A stretch of 64,000 bases of DNA from Sphingopyxis sp. USTB-05 (GTDB lineage Bacteria; Pseudomonadota; Alphaproteobacteria; Sphingomonadales; Sphingomonadaceae), in the NCBI RefSeq assembly GCF_023822045.1, contig NZ_CP084712.1:3841001-3905000 (forward strand), in the 5' to 3' direction. Positions 43,420 through 52,472 of this stretch are shown in pieces. Position 1 is the stretch's first letter. Each line of letters starts with the position of its first letter. Made by a program: the position numbers and the translations under genes. A model generated the notes under the pieces. It worked only from the letters and a program-made list of their open reading frames with translations. It ran no database searches and had not been told where the DNA came from.

Positions 43420-45209
43420 TCCGACACGCGTTCCTCGCCGCATGGCTGATAGGCGCAGCTCAACTTGCTCAAGCAAGCGAACATCAGGGCCGCGTGGCCG
43501 GATCGGACAAAGCCGAACAGCCATCCTGGATCGTCGCGGCCATCGCCGAGGAGTCATGGCAAGGAGTGCTGGCCAGCGACAATGCCTTGCGCGATGCGGC
43601 GGGGTTGCCCTTCGTCGGCGTCAAGGACATCGACCGTGCCGAAGCCGAGCGCGATGCTGCGGCTGCCCGAACGCTGCTCGCCCGTCTGCGGGTGATTGAC
43701 CCTGCCGCGCTCACGCCGGACGAGGAGATCACGCGCCAGTTCCTCATCAAGTTCAACAAGGACATCGCCGAAGGCCCGGACAACTGGGTGCACGACTTTG
43801 CGATCACACCCTATAGCGGCGTTCTGCCTCTCAATGGCCTCATTGAGCTCGCCTCCAAGTGGCCGCTCGCCACCCCAAAACAGCGCGCGGAATATCTCTG
43901 GCTGCTCACCGAGATCGGTGACCGGCTAGACCAGATGAAGGAGAGGACCATCGCCCAGCGCGATGCCGGGATCTATCTTGCCAAGCCTGCCATCGCGTCG
44001 CTGCGCGCGACCTATCTCGCGCTCGCTGGCGGAGTGGAGGCACGGCTGGTGCCAAGCCCTGCGCGGCTCGCCGCGATGCCCGACAGCGGCGCGGAGAGTT
44101 TCACCGCTGCGGCGCGCGGCGCGGCTGCGGCAAGGATCACCGCCGGCCTCACAGACATCGCGGTGCTGCTCGATGCCGATTACGAGACCCGCGCGCCTGC
44201 TGCGATCGGTCTTTCGCAGTATCCCGGCGGCCGCGAGCGTTATCGCCGCGCGATCGCCACCTACACCACCACCGACCAGTCGCCCGAACAGCTCCATGCG
44301 CTCGGCCTTCAGTTGGTTGCGAACACGCAGCGTCGCCTCGCCGAACTGCGCGTCCGGATCGGCTTTGCCGGGAGCCAAGCAGACTTTCACCGCATGTTGG
44401 ACACCGATCCGCGCTTCCGCGTCGCCGATGCCGGGGCGCTGGAAGCCTTGTACCGCAAACAGATCGTCCGGATTGAGCCGCACATTCCCCGCTATTTCGG
44501 CCGCCAGCCGAAAGCAGGCTACGGCATCCGCCGCATCCCCGCCGCCAGCGAGGGCGGTGTCGCTTTCGGCTATTACGAGAAGCCTTCGAGCGTCGAGCCT
44601 CTGGGCCTGTTCCGCTACAACGGCGCCAACCTCGACAGGCGCTCAATGGTGCAGGCTGCGGCGATCAATTACCATGAACTAATACCAGGGCACCACTTCC
44701 ACCTCGCCCTGCAAGCCGAGCACACGGCGCTGCCCCCGATCCGCCGTGAACTCGCAAGCCTTCGCCTCAGCGCCTACAACGAGGGCTGGGCCCAGTATGC
44801 CGCCAATCTCGCGATCGAAATGGGAGCGGTGAAGGATCCCTATGACCATTATGGTCTCGTCGCGCTCGACGCGATGATGGCGGCGCGGCTGGTGGTGGAC
44901 ACCGGAGTCAACGCTCTGGGCTGGGATTTCGAGCAGGCCCGCGACTACCTCGTGGCCCATACCATGATGTCTTCCGAGCAAGCCTCGGCCGAAGTGCTGC
45001 GTTATGCGACCGATGTTCCCGGCCAGGCGCTCGCTTATAAGCTAGGGCACGAGAAATTCGCGCACCTGCGCCGCGAAGCCGAGGCCGCATTGGGGGCAGG
45101 TTTCGATATCAGGGAGTTCCACGATACCGTGCTCTCGCCCGGAGCGGTGCAGCTTGATCTGCTCGAAACCCACGTCCGCAACTGGGTGGCGGAGATGCGC
45201 TCGCGCTAA
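43416..45209 (+). CDS. Exported DUF885-family peptidase (second of two)
   Basis: 597 residues with a short signal peptide (MIRHAFLAAWLIGAAQLAQA). The metal motif is AAINYHELIPGHHFHLALQ (near 425), followed by YNEGWAQYAANLAIEMG. It is homologous to the product of 29.8-31.7 kb through most of its length, so the pair arose by duplication or separate recruitment. Its ATG overlaps the soxG stop (ATGA), making it the last gene of the sox operon. That link is the clearest sign that a peptide releases the substrate of the oxidase. Confidence 0.87.
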   Translation: MIRHAFLAAWLIGAAQLAQASEHQGRVAGSDKAEQPSWIVAAIAEESWQGVLASDNALRDAAGLPFVGVKDIDRAEAERDAAAARTLLARLRVIDPAALTPDEEITRQFLIKFNKDIAEGPDNWVHDFAITPYSGVLPLNGLIELASKWPLATPKQRAEYLWLLTEIGDRLDQMKERTIAQRDAGIYLAKPAIASLRATYLALAGGVEARLVPSPARLAAMPDSGAESFTAAARGAAAARITAGLTDIAVLLDADYETRAPAAIGLSQYPGGRERYRRAIATYTTTDQSPEQLHALGLQLVANTQRRLAELRVRIGFAGSQADFHRMLDTDPRFRVADAGALEALYRKQIVRIEPHIPRYFGRQPKAGYGIRRIPAASEGGVAFGYYEKPSSVEPLGLFRYNGANLDRRSMVQAAAINYHELIPGHHFHLALQAEHTALPPIRRELASLRLSAYNEGWAQYAANLAIEMGAVKDPYDHYGLVALDAMMAARLVVDTGVNALGWDFEQARDYLVAHTMMSSEQASAEVLRYATDVPGQALAYKLGHEKFAHLRREAEAALGAGFDIREFHDTVLSPGAVQLDLLETHVRNWVAEMRSR

Positions 45210-45730
45210 ACGCCTTTGCAGACAGGCCGAGAAGCCAATTTTACGATTTTTCTCGAATTGGCTGTGGGTTCGCCCGGGCGTATGCTTGATCTAAGCAAAG
45301 TAGCAGTTTCCATAATCGAACGCGCCAGCACCATCGGATCGTCCATGGATGGCCAAAAGTCTCCTCATTACCAGAAACAAGCGGCTTCCTCGTCTACGGC
45401 CAACACTGGCGATGGAGGCGTCAATGCACTAACAATCCGAATGGACCAGCCCGTGGGGGCCGATCATTCCGCAAAGCGGATTAGTGCATCAGGCGCAAAG
45501 CGGTCCTCGTGCGGAACGCAGACGACGCGCAGTCTGCATCGGGAATTATGTCGAGCGATATAAAATTTTCCGCGGAGAATTCTCGTCCCAGACGTCTTCC
45601 CCCAGTAACCGCTCGCCACGTTTCCGAATGAAAGAACTAGCCACTTGGATGGCCGCCCAACCGGCATTCTTCGAACGCTCAATCTTGTCTTCCGGCGTAT
45701 CGGCGTCCTTAAGGTTAGGACTGATTCGTC

Positions 45731-46000
45731 AGTGCCAGAAGATGAGATTGCGGCGAGTACTACGGCCGAAAAGAAGGCGTTTTGGCACCGATCATAGCGG
45801 GTCGCGACGCGCCGCCAGTCTTTCAGTCGGCCGAACATGATCTCGATGCGGTTGCGGCGTTTGTAGCGGCGCTTGTCGTAGTGGAGCAAATCGGCCGCGC
45901 CAGTGTAGTCGCTGACCTGCCCAGCGGTCATGAAAAAGGTGATCGGACGACCATTCGCATCGGTCACGGCATGCACCCCACCGCGCAATGTGGCCCGGAA
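45731..46000 (-). mobile_element. IS5-family transposase fragment with internal deletion
   Basis: Reading on the minus strand, GGVHAVTDANGRPITFFMTAGQVSDYTGAADLL runs straight into HYDKRRYKRRNRIEIMFGRLKDWRRVATRYDRC. In intact IS5 proteins about 35 residues including the second catalytic Asp lie between these. The end also shifts frame before the usual VIFW stop. The fragment is dead. It is the first piece of an IS patchwork in the otherwise gene-free stretch 45210-46597. Confidence 0.8.
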
Positions 46001-46009
46001 ACAGCGCTT

Positions 46010-46434
46010 ACCTGCGAGACGCATGTCCGCTATGGCTACCGGCGGGTGTATTACATCCTCCGCCGCGATGGCTGGGCCGTGGACAGGAAGAAGGTATACA
46101 GGCTTTACAGGGAGTTGGGCTTGCAGCTGCGCAATAAACCGCCCAAGCGCCGTGTGAAAGCGAAACTGCGGGAGGATCATGCACCAGCGATCCGTCCGAA
46201 TGATGTATGGGCCATGGGCTTTGTGCACGATCAGTTGGCGACTGGTCGGAAGCTGCACATTCTGACAGTGGTCGACACGTTCTCGCGGCTATCGCCCGTG
46301 GTCGATCCTCGGTTCAGCTATCGTGGTGAAGATGTGGTCGCCACGCTGGAACGGGCATGCAGGGAGATCGGTTATCCCCCCGATACGGCTGGCAAACTCA
46401 GCCGGTGCAACCAGCCCACCGGACGTGAGTAAGG
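46010..46434 (+). mobile_element. IS3-family (IS407-like) OrfB fragment
   Basis: The plus strand gives ETHVRYGYRRVYYILRRDGWAVDRKKVYRLYRELGLQLRNK (the HTH_21 part of OrfB). The first part of the integrase core follows: PNDVWAMGFVHDQLATGRKLHILTVVDTFSRL. The usual D in WSxDFV reads WAMGFV, so the first catalytic Asp is lost. Similarity ends near CREIGYPP and a stop follows. The upstream border abuts the IS5 fragment directly. It is non-functional. Confidence 0.8.
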
Positions 46435-46445
46435 CGGAAAACTTT

Positions 46446-46479
46446 AGACCCGCATGGTCCAAGGTTGGGTAGCAGCGCA
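46446..46479 (-). repeat. Right arm of a 34-bp inverted repeat (partner 17929-17962)
   Basis: 32 of 34 bases match the other arm in inverse orientation. It lies 12 bases after the IS3 fragment ends. No function can be read from it alone. Confidence 0.65.
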
Positions 46480-46597
46480 ACAGCTCGACCGGGGCTCGAA
46501 TGGGCCGACCTCAAACTTCAAGTCCGGCGATCCTAAGGTCCGGCTCAGCCCATCAGACCCATTCAAGAAGTGCCGAGAACGATCCGCCCCGACGCCC

Positions 46598-47200
46598 TCA
46601 CCCGACGTCAACGGTTTGAATGCCTCCAAGGACGAAATCACGCACGAGAGCGGCAAGCTGCTCGAGCTTCAGCTTCCCGTCTGGATTATACCAAGTGTAG
46701 GTCCAGTTGATCGTACCGTAGATGAGCAAGGTTATCGGTGTACGAAAAGCTGCAGCTTGGGAGATCTCCGGTCTGATCTTGGCTACGATTGCTGTTAGCA
46801 GCTTAACTGGTGCGTCCTCGATCGCGCGCAACTCCTCCTGCTGCTCGCTTGTCAGAACCGTCATTTCATTGAACAAAACCGGGTAGTTGATGCGGTAATT
46901 GTCATAGATCCGCAGGCATTCGAGGATGAATTTGTGCAGTGAGACCTCGGGAGCAAGCTCCTCGATATCGATCGCTCCAAGTCGAGCTCGAACGACCTCT
47001 AGAAAGTCACGCAGCAGTGTGAAGAGAATGTCCTCTTTGGTCGGGAAATAATGATAGATCCAAGCCTTGGAGGCTCTACAGGCTGAAGAGAGCTCAGAGA
47101 TCGAGGTTTTCGCAAAGCCTTGCCGAGCGAAGAGACCCGAGGCAGTATCTAGGATCAAACGCTTTTTATCTTCATGGTCCTTAGCCCTAACTCCGACCAT
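46598..47200 (-). CDS. TetR family regulator of the mlr cluster
   Basis: 200 residues. The HTH covers DKKRLILDTASGLFARQGFAKTSISELSSACRASKAWIYHYFPTKEDILFTLL (residues 11-64). The tail TLLIYGTINWTYTWYNPDGKLKLEQLAALVRDF matches the PaaR-like TetR at 18.2 kb. Recognition helices differ at few places (ACRASKAWIYHYFP against ACGASKSLLYHYYP), so similar operators are expected. Operator S6 lies 28 bases upstream of its ATG, which points to autoregulation. It probably represses the mlr genes until a toxin-derived thioester appears. Confidence 0.85.
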   Translation of the reverse strand: MVGVRAKDHEDKKRLILDTASGLFARQGFAKTSISELSSACRASKAWIYHYFPTKEDILFTLLRDFLEVVRARLGAIDIEELAPEVSLHKFILECLRIYDNYRINYPVLFNEMTVLTSEQQEELRAIEDAPVKLLTAIVAKIRPEISQAAAFRTPITLLIYGTINWTYTWYNPDGKLKLEQLAALVRDFVLGGIQTVDVG

Positions 47201-47227
47201 ATACTGTCATCTCCGCCTCAGGTTCGC

Positions 47228-47249
47228 GTTGACCTTACACTTGGTCGAT
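47228..47249. promoter_or_regulatory. TetR-type operator S6 (autoregulatory)
   Basis: GTTGACCT and TGGTCGAT flank TACACT with 8-6-8 spacing. It is the most diverged of the six sites but sits directly upstream of the TetR gene. Confidence 0.55.
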
Positions 47250-47313
47250 CGGAGATCAAGCGCGGATCCCAGCCTTATCCCCGGCACCGGGGCGAGATCC
47301 GCGCCTTTCGAAA

Positions 47314-49494
47314 TCAGAAACGGCCAGCAAGCCGTAAGCCCCAGGTACGCCCCAGCTGCCTGGTAACCAGCGTGTTCAACCCGACACCAAGCGGAGCCGG
47401 GAACCCACCTTCGGAAATCAGGATTACGTCCTGTTTGTCGGCGAGGTTGTTGACAAAGCCGACGAGGTCGAAATGCTTGCCGTAAATGCCAGCCGAGAGG
47501 TTGATAGAAGCATATGACGGCGTTGTACGAGCTGCCGAGTTCTCGCGATCGCCGAACGTACTCGAGCGATAGAGATATTCGCCGCGCGCGCCCAGCGACC
47601 AGTCGTCGCTAACCGGGACTCGCAAGGTCGCCGACAGGTTGCCAGTCCACTTGGGAGCCCCGGGCAGCCGGTTTCCGGAAAAATTCAGCGCCCCGTCGGT
47701 GTACCTGCTATATTTTGCATCGGTGTAGCCAAGTACTCCATTCACCGTCAAAATGCCGGTCGGTCGCACGGTCAGTTCCGCTTCCAACCCCTGCAGTCGG
47801 GCCGATGCGGCGTTGGTCACGATAGCTACGACAGCACCGCCACCGCCGAGGACTTGGGTAAGCTGCGGCGTCTGAATGTTGGAATAATCCTGCCGAAAGG
47901 CGTCGGCGTTGAACGTGATGCGATTGTCGAGGAACTGTGCCTTGATACCCAGTTCATAGTTCCAAAGGCTCTCGTCACCAAAACGCAGGGCTTTGAAAGT
48001 CGTGATGCGCGGCGAAGTGATGTTGTCGACGTTCCATCCACCCGACTTGAAGCCCTTCGAAGCCGTGCCATATACCATGATGTCGCGTGACGGCTGGTAG
48101 CGAAGCGTAAAGGTGGGCGAAACATCTGTCGCGCTGATCCTGTCAAACTCCTGCGGCAGGTTGGGGGCGCCGATCAGCGGAAAGCCTATCTGCTGATAAT
48201 TGAGGCGCTTGGCTTCGTCGGTGTAGCGAATGCCGACAGTGGCAGTCAGCTTATCGACAAGTTCCCAATCCACACTTGCGAACGCAGCCACTGCTTCAGT
48301 GTCAGCCTCGCCAAAGGTATTGCCGACCTGCCCCCTCAGCGGTGCAAATCTGCTGTCAGGACCGAACGTACTTTGTGCGAAGTTATCGGTATCCTGGCGG
48401 AAGAGATAACCGCCGATCAAATAATTGATACGCTCGGCAAGTTTGCCGGACAAACGCACCTCTTGCGAAAACTGGGTCTGCTTGGACGCAGACTCGCTTA
48501 CGACGATCGAGAGTGGGCCGACGTCGGAATCATTGGTTCTCTGGTTTTCGGCCCATCGATAAGAAGTAATTGACGTAAGGGTCGCCCCGAAGCCAGTTTC
48601 AATGTCAGCTGTTAGCGCGAGTCCTTTGGTCTTGCGCCGGGCGAGATTAGGGGTGTCGACGTTGCTTTCATAGCGTCCAGTCGGTCCGCCATACCCGGCA
48701 GAAACCTCATCTACGTAGCCGTAGTTGTCCTCTTTCAGGTAGTCGGCCGACAAAACGAGCTTGACCAGATCGGAGGGTTTCCAAAGGATCTTTGCACGGC
48801 CCCCGTAGCTATCGTCGTTTGCGAAGCGCCGATTGTCGATCAGGTTACGGACGTAGCCATCCCGTTTAACCCGAAATCCGCCCACACTTACCGCAAGACT
48901 GCTGGAGAGCGGCGCTGAGATAAACCCCTGTGCTTCGAAACGGTTGAAGCTGCCGGTTGAAAGTTCGAATTGGCCGGTGGGCGTGAAGCTCGGGTTGCGC
49001 GTGACGATACTGATCGCTCCGCCAATTGCATTTTTGCCGAAGAGTGTCCCTTGCGGTCCGCGAAGGAACTCGACCCGCTCGACGTCATAGAGCGGGGAGT
49101 CAAATGTGTAGCTTTTCCCTTGTACCACACCGTCGATGTAGACCCCAATTCCGCTGTCGAATCCGGGATTGTAGCGTGACTGGCTCGAGACGCCGCGCAC
49201 GGTAATAGTGGCAAGTGGACCACCGCTAAATGTTACGTTGGGAACAGCAGCTGCCAGTTCCGAGACCCGCACATTGTCACGTTCGGCAATCTTGTCGGCT
49301 GAGACTGCCGAGATCGCGATCGGCACATCCTGAAGGCGCTCGGTGACCTTCCGGGCCGTGACAACGATTTCATCAGGCGCCTTGTCGTCCTGTGCATCGT
49401 CCGCTGCTGCGGGCGTATTCTGCGCGAGGGCTGCAGGCGCAGCTGAGACCATCAAAGTGACCAGGGTCGCCCAAGCAATTGATCGACGAATCAT
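47314..49494 (-). CDS. TonB-dependent outer-membrane receptor of the mlr cluster
   Basis: 726 residues. The signal peptide ends near LAQN (residue 25). A TonB-box-like DEIVVTARK and plug signature ERLQDVPIAISAVSADKIAERDNVRV...VERVEFLRGPQGTLFGKNAIGGAISIVT follow. The barrel ends in TWGLRLAGRF with the terminal Phe needed for assembly. GGGGGAG precedes ATG 49494; the frame upstream to 49551 enters operator S2. As the only receptor in the mlr cluster, it is a good candidate for import of microcystin across the outer membrane. That is inference from position. Confidence 0.9.
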   Translation of the reverse strand: MIRRSIAWATLVTLMVSAAPAALAQNTPAAADDAQDDKAPDEIVVTARKVTERLQDVPIAISAVSADKIAERDNVRVSELAAAVPNVTFSGGPLATITVRGVSSQSRYNPGFDSGIGVYIDGVVQGKSYTFDSPLYDVERVEFLRGPQGTLFGKNAIGGAISIVTRNPSFTPTGQFELSTGSFNRFEAQGFISAPLSSSLAVSVGGFRVKRDGYVRNLIDNRRFANDDSYGGRAKILWKPSDLVKLVLSADYLKEDNYGYVDEVSAGYGGPTGRYESNVDTPNLARRKTKGLALTADIETGFGATLTSITSYRWAENQRTNDSDVGPLSIVVSESASKQTQFSQEVRLSGKLAERINYLIGGYLFRQDTDNFAQSTFGPDSRFAPLRGQVGNTFGEADTEAVAAFASVDWELVDKLTATVGIRYTDEAKRLNYQQIGFPLIGAPNLPQEFDRISATDVSPTFTLRYQPSRDIMVYGTASKGFKSGGWNVDNITSPRITTFKALRFGDESLWNYELGIKAQFLDNRITFNADAFRQDYSNIQTPQLTQVLGGGGAVVAIVTNAASARLQGLEAELTVRPTGILTVNGVLGYTDAKYSRYTDGALNFSGNRLPGAPKWTGNLSATLRVPVSDDWSLGARGEYLYRSSTFGDRENSAARTTPSYASINLSAGIYGKHFDLVGFVNNLADKQDVILISEGGFPAPLGVGLNTLVTRQLGRTWGLRLAGRF

Positions 49495-49530
49495 TTTGTT
49501 TCTCCCCCAAATTGGTGCAGTGAAACTGCC

Positions 49531-49552
49531 ATTAACCGACCAGCCGGTCAAT
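49531..49552. promoter_or_regulatory. TetR-type operator S2
   Basis: ATTAACCG and CGGTCAAT flank ACCAGC; seven of eight arm positions pair. It lies in the divergent region between the TonB receptor and the acyl-CoA ligase, where it could control both. Confidence 0.75.
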
Positions 49553-49620
49553 ATATGATTGTAACCTGCTTTTGACCGATATAAGCAAGGGGTCGTGTCC
49601 GGTGCGGTGGAGAATCAAGA

Positions 49621-51180
49621 ATGGGGATCGAGTTGGGCGGGTCGCTGGGATCTCTCATCGCGAGAGCCTGTAAACGCTGGCATCCTCGCATTGCGCTTGA
49701 ATGGCCGGGAGGTTCACTCACTTACGCCGAACTGGGCAATCGCATTTCTCAGTTCATCTCGGCCTTTGGCTCGCTCGGGCTCGCCCGTGGCGGGGCCCTG
49801 GCAATTATGGCGCCAAACCTTCCCGAAACCGCTATTGCCAATGCTGCAGCTATGGTTGCCGCCATCCGCGTCACGCCGGTTTCGCTCTTCATGTCCGACG
49901 AGGATCTGGCCTACATCCTTAGCGATGCCGAGATTGACGTCATACTGGTCGCACCTGAGCAGGCCGAGCGAGTAGCATTGTTGGCGATGAATCTGGACCG
50001 TGTTATCCAGGTTGCGACTCTCGGTGCAGCCCAACAAGGCATCGACCTTATGGCGCGGGCTAATACAGCCGCCCCGTCCATACTGGAGTCAGTCGCTCAA
50101 TGCGGTGATATCGCGGTGATTGCTTACACTGGGGGGACCACCGGCCGGCCAAAGGGAGTCGTCCATACCCACAGTTCGACTCTGGCAACGGTTTTGATGG
50201 CAGCAAGTGAATGGGAATGGCCGAGTCCCACGAATGTCGTAGCCGTCACTCCGGTGTCACATGCAGCGGGAATGCTATGCTACCCTGCATGGCTGAGAGG
50301 CGGAACCTTTCATCTATTACCTTCATTCGAGCCGGCGGGCTTGGCGGACTATGCGCGCAGGCACAACGTCACCGCAACTTTCCTCGTCCCGACGATGATC
50401 TACCGGTTAATCGACCTTGCAAAGGATACTGGGCTCGATCTTGGACCGCTCGAAACGATCATTTATGGCGGCGCGCCGATTGCCATTCCGCGTCTTGTTG
50501 AAGCGATCGAGCTTTTCGGACCATTGTTCATGCAACTCTATGGCCAGACTGAGGCGCCAACCTGCATCGCTTATCTGGCCCGGGAACAGCATGTGCTGAG
50601 TCGTCCAGATCGATTGGGTTCCTGTGGAGTGCCGCTGGCCAGTGTGGATATCCAACTTGTTGATGCAGATGGCGCGCCCGTCCCCACTGGTGAATGCGGG
50701 GAAATATGTGTCCGTGGGGCCTTTGTGATGCAGGGCTATTGGCGGCGTGAAGCAGACACTGACGAAGCGATGCGTGATGGCTGGCTTCGAACTGGCGACG
50801 TGGGACGCTTTGATGAAGACGGCTACCTCAGCATCGTCGATCGCACTAAGGATCTGATTATCACGGGCGGCTTCAACGTCTACCCGAACGAGATTGAGCA
50901 GGTCATTGCAGGTATTCCGGGGGTTCTGGCCTGCGGCGTGGTAGGCATCGATGATCCGCATTGGGGCGAGGCCGTTACAGCATTCATCGTCCCTGTGGAC
51001 TTAACCAACACGCCTGATCCTGCTGAGGTCGCGCGTGTTGTCCGGGAGCGCCGAGGTGCAGCCGCAGTTCCCAAGCGCATCGAATTCATCAAAGCCTTGC
51101 CGGTCACGCCGATCGGTAAGATCGACAAGAAAGTGCTGCGACTATGGCGACCAGATGCAGTTGAGGCGCATTCGCAATGA
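49621..51180 (+). CDS. AMP-forming acyl-CoA ligase
   Basis: 519 residues of the ANL superfamily. The P-loop is AYTGGTTGRPKGVVHTH (near 170). LYGQTEAPT (near 308), GWLRTGDVGRFDEDGYLSIVDRTKDLIITGGFNVYP (near 385-425) and the catalytic Lys in PIGKIDKK (near 505) are all present. It activates a carboxylate to its CoA thioester. The operon continues with MFS and SnoaL-like genes. In this context the deaminated Adda acid or phenylacetate is a plausible substrate, since no paaK gene is present in the window. Confidence 0.88.
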   Translation: MGIELGGSLGSLIARACKRWHPRIALEWPGGSLTYAELGNRISQFISAFGSLGLARGGALAIMAPNLPETAIANAAAMVAAIRVTPVSLFMSDEDLAYILSDAEIDVILVAPEQAERVALLAMNLDRVIQVATLGAAQQGIDLMARANTAAPSILESVAQCGDIAVIAYTGGTTGRPKGVVHTHSSTLATVLMAASEWEWPSPTNVVAVTPVSHAAGMLCYPAWLRGGTFHLLPSFEPAGLADYARRHNVTATFLVPTMIYRLIDLAKDTGLDLGPLETIIYGGAPIAIPRLVEAIELFGPLFMQLYGQTEAPTCIAYLAREQHVLSRPDRLGSCGVPLASVDIQLVDADGAPVPTGECGEICVRGAFVMQGYWRREADTDEAMRDGWLRTGDVGRFDEDGYLSIVDRTKDLIITGGFNVYPNEIEQVIAGIPGVLACGVVGIDDPHWGEAVTAFIVPVDLTNTPDPAEVARVVRERRGAAAVPKRIEFIKALPVTPIGKIDKKVLRLWRPDAVEAHSQ

Positions 51181-52472
51181 CCTCGACCAACGCCAAAGCA
51201 ACCGTCTCTTCCCGAGCTGGCTGGTGGGCAGCTGTACTGTTCACTGTCGCCGCAATGGTTTCCTACACTGACCGCTTCATACTTTCGCTGCTCGTTGATC
51301 CAATCGAACGCGAACTTGGCATTAGCGATGCGCAGTTTAGCATCATTGTAGGTGCAGCGTTTGCGGTCTTTTACACTGCCATGGGTGTTGCCGCAGGTTG
51401 GCTGGCCGACCGCCACAACCGCAAACGCATGATCATTTTCGGAATACTGATCTGGAGCATCGCAACGATTGCGACCGGTTTCGCTCGTGATTTCGAGTCG
51501 ATGGTCATCTTGCGCGTTGCTGTCGGCACAGGCGAGGCAATGCTTATGCCTGCTGCGGTATCGATGCTCGCCGATATGTTCCCACCGGAGCGGCGGAGTA
51601 TGCCGCTGGCGCTGCTGATGCTCGGAATGATCGCCGGAAACGGCTTTGCCTTTCTGTTGGGCGGGGCACTGGTTGAGCTGGCTGGTCACCAGGCATTCAG
51701 CGGACTACCTGTGCTGGGTGGACTCTCTGGCTGGCGCATCGTCATGGTAATTGCTGGCACGCCTGGAATTTTCCTTGCGGCAGCGATCGTTTCCATCCGC
51801 GAACCAATGCGTGCTGTTAGCCGACCGCCCAATTCGCTGGCAGAACCGTTGGCGTGGATTTGGCGGCAACGAAGACAGCTTGCCCCCATCTACTTTGGAT
51901 GCGCAGCTCTCTCGCTCGGCGATTTCGCGCTGGTCAGTTGGGCGCCTTCGCTCATGATCCGCAGCTATGGTGTCTCGACCTCTTCGACCGGCTTCATCTT
52001 CGGTGTGCTTGCCATCCTTGCCGGATCGCTAAGCGCGCTAGCCGGGGGGGCTGCCGCCGGTCGACTGAGAGCCACAGCCAAGGGTGACCGACGACCTGCC
52101 GCGATTATTGCCGCAACGATCGTGGGACTGGCCGGTACGGGATTGCTGCTAGTTCCAAGCGCTTACGGCGTCATTGGCGCGATCTCGGTCTGGGGTTTCT
52201 CGAGCGCCTTCGCACAAACAGTTTCACTGCCCCTGTTCCAAGAGCGTCTCGTCGACGAGGTGCGCGGAATTGGCTCATCATTGGGCGGCGTGTTTAATAT
52301 CATGCTCGGGCTGAGCATTGGTCCAGTCCTTGTTCCCGTTTTCAAGGACCTGGGCATGGCGCTGGCCCCGGCGTTACTCATGGCAATGGCAATTGCCGGC
52401 ACGGCTGCAGCGGCGCTTTTTGCGATGCTGGTGCTCCGTCTTCCGGCCTCCACTGCCGAGCCTCGCTCTTAA
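51177..52472 (+). CDS. MFS transporter
   Basis: 431 residues with about 12 membrane segments. The MFS loop GWLADRHNRKRMIIFG (near 78) and RVAVGTGEAMLMPAAVSMLADMFPPERR (near 115) mark the family; SYTDRFILSLLVDPIERELGIS at the start resembles sugar-acid/aromatic-acid (spinster-like) porters of sphingomonads. It overlaps the ligase by four bases (ATGA). It may import products across the inner membrane or export waste. The substrate is unknown. Confidence 0.88.
   Translation: MTSTNAKATVSSRAGWWAAVLFTVAAMVSYTDRFILSLLVDPIERELGISDAQFSIIVGAAFAVFYTAMGVAAGWLADRHNRKRMIIFGILIWSIATIATGFARDFESMVILRVAVGTGEAMLMPAAVSMLADMFPPERRSMPLALLMLGMIAGNGFAFLLGGALVELAGHQAFSGLPVLGGLSGWRIVMVIAGTPGIFLAAAIVSIREPMRAVSRPPNSLAEPLAWIWRQRRQLAPIYFGCAALSLGDFALVSWAPSLMIRSYGVSTSSTGFIFGVLAILAGSLSALAGGAAAGRLRATAKGDRRPAAIIAATIVGLAGTGLLLVPSAYGVIGAISVWGFSSAFAQTVSLPLFQERLVDEVRGIGSSLGGVFNIMLGLSIGPVLVPVFKDLGMALAPALLMAMAIAGTAAAALFAMLVLRLPASTAEPRS

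Noticed and set aside
45464..46258. 264-codon minus-strand ORF as an intact gene
   Set aside because: Only its middle matches IS5 transposase; the rest is read through IS3 and intergenic DNA in chance frames.
49572..49593. Second TetR operator (TTGACCG) upstream of the acyl-CoA ligase
   Set aside because: Only one half-site is present; the other arm does not pair.
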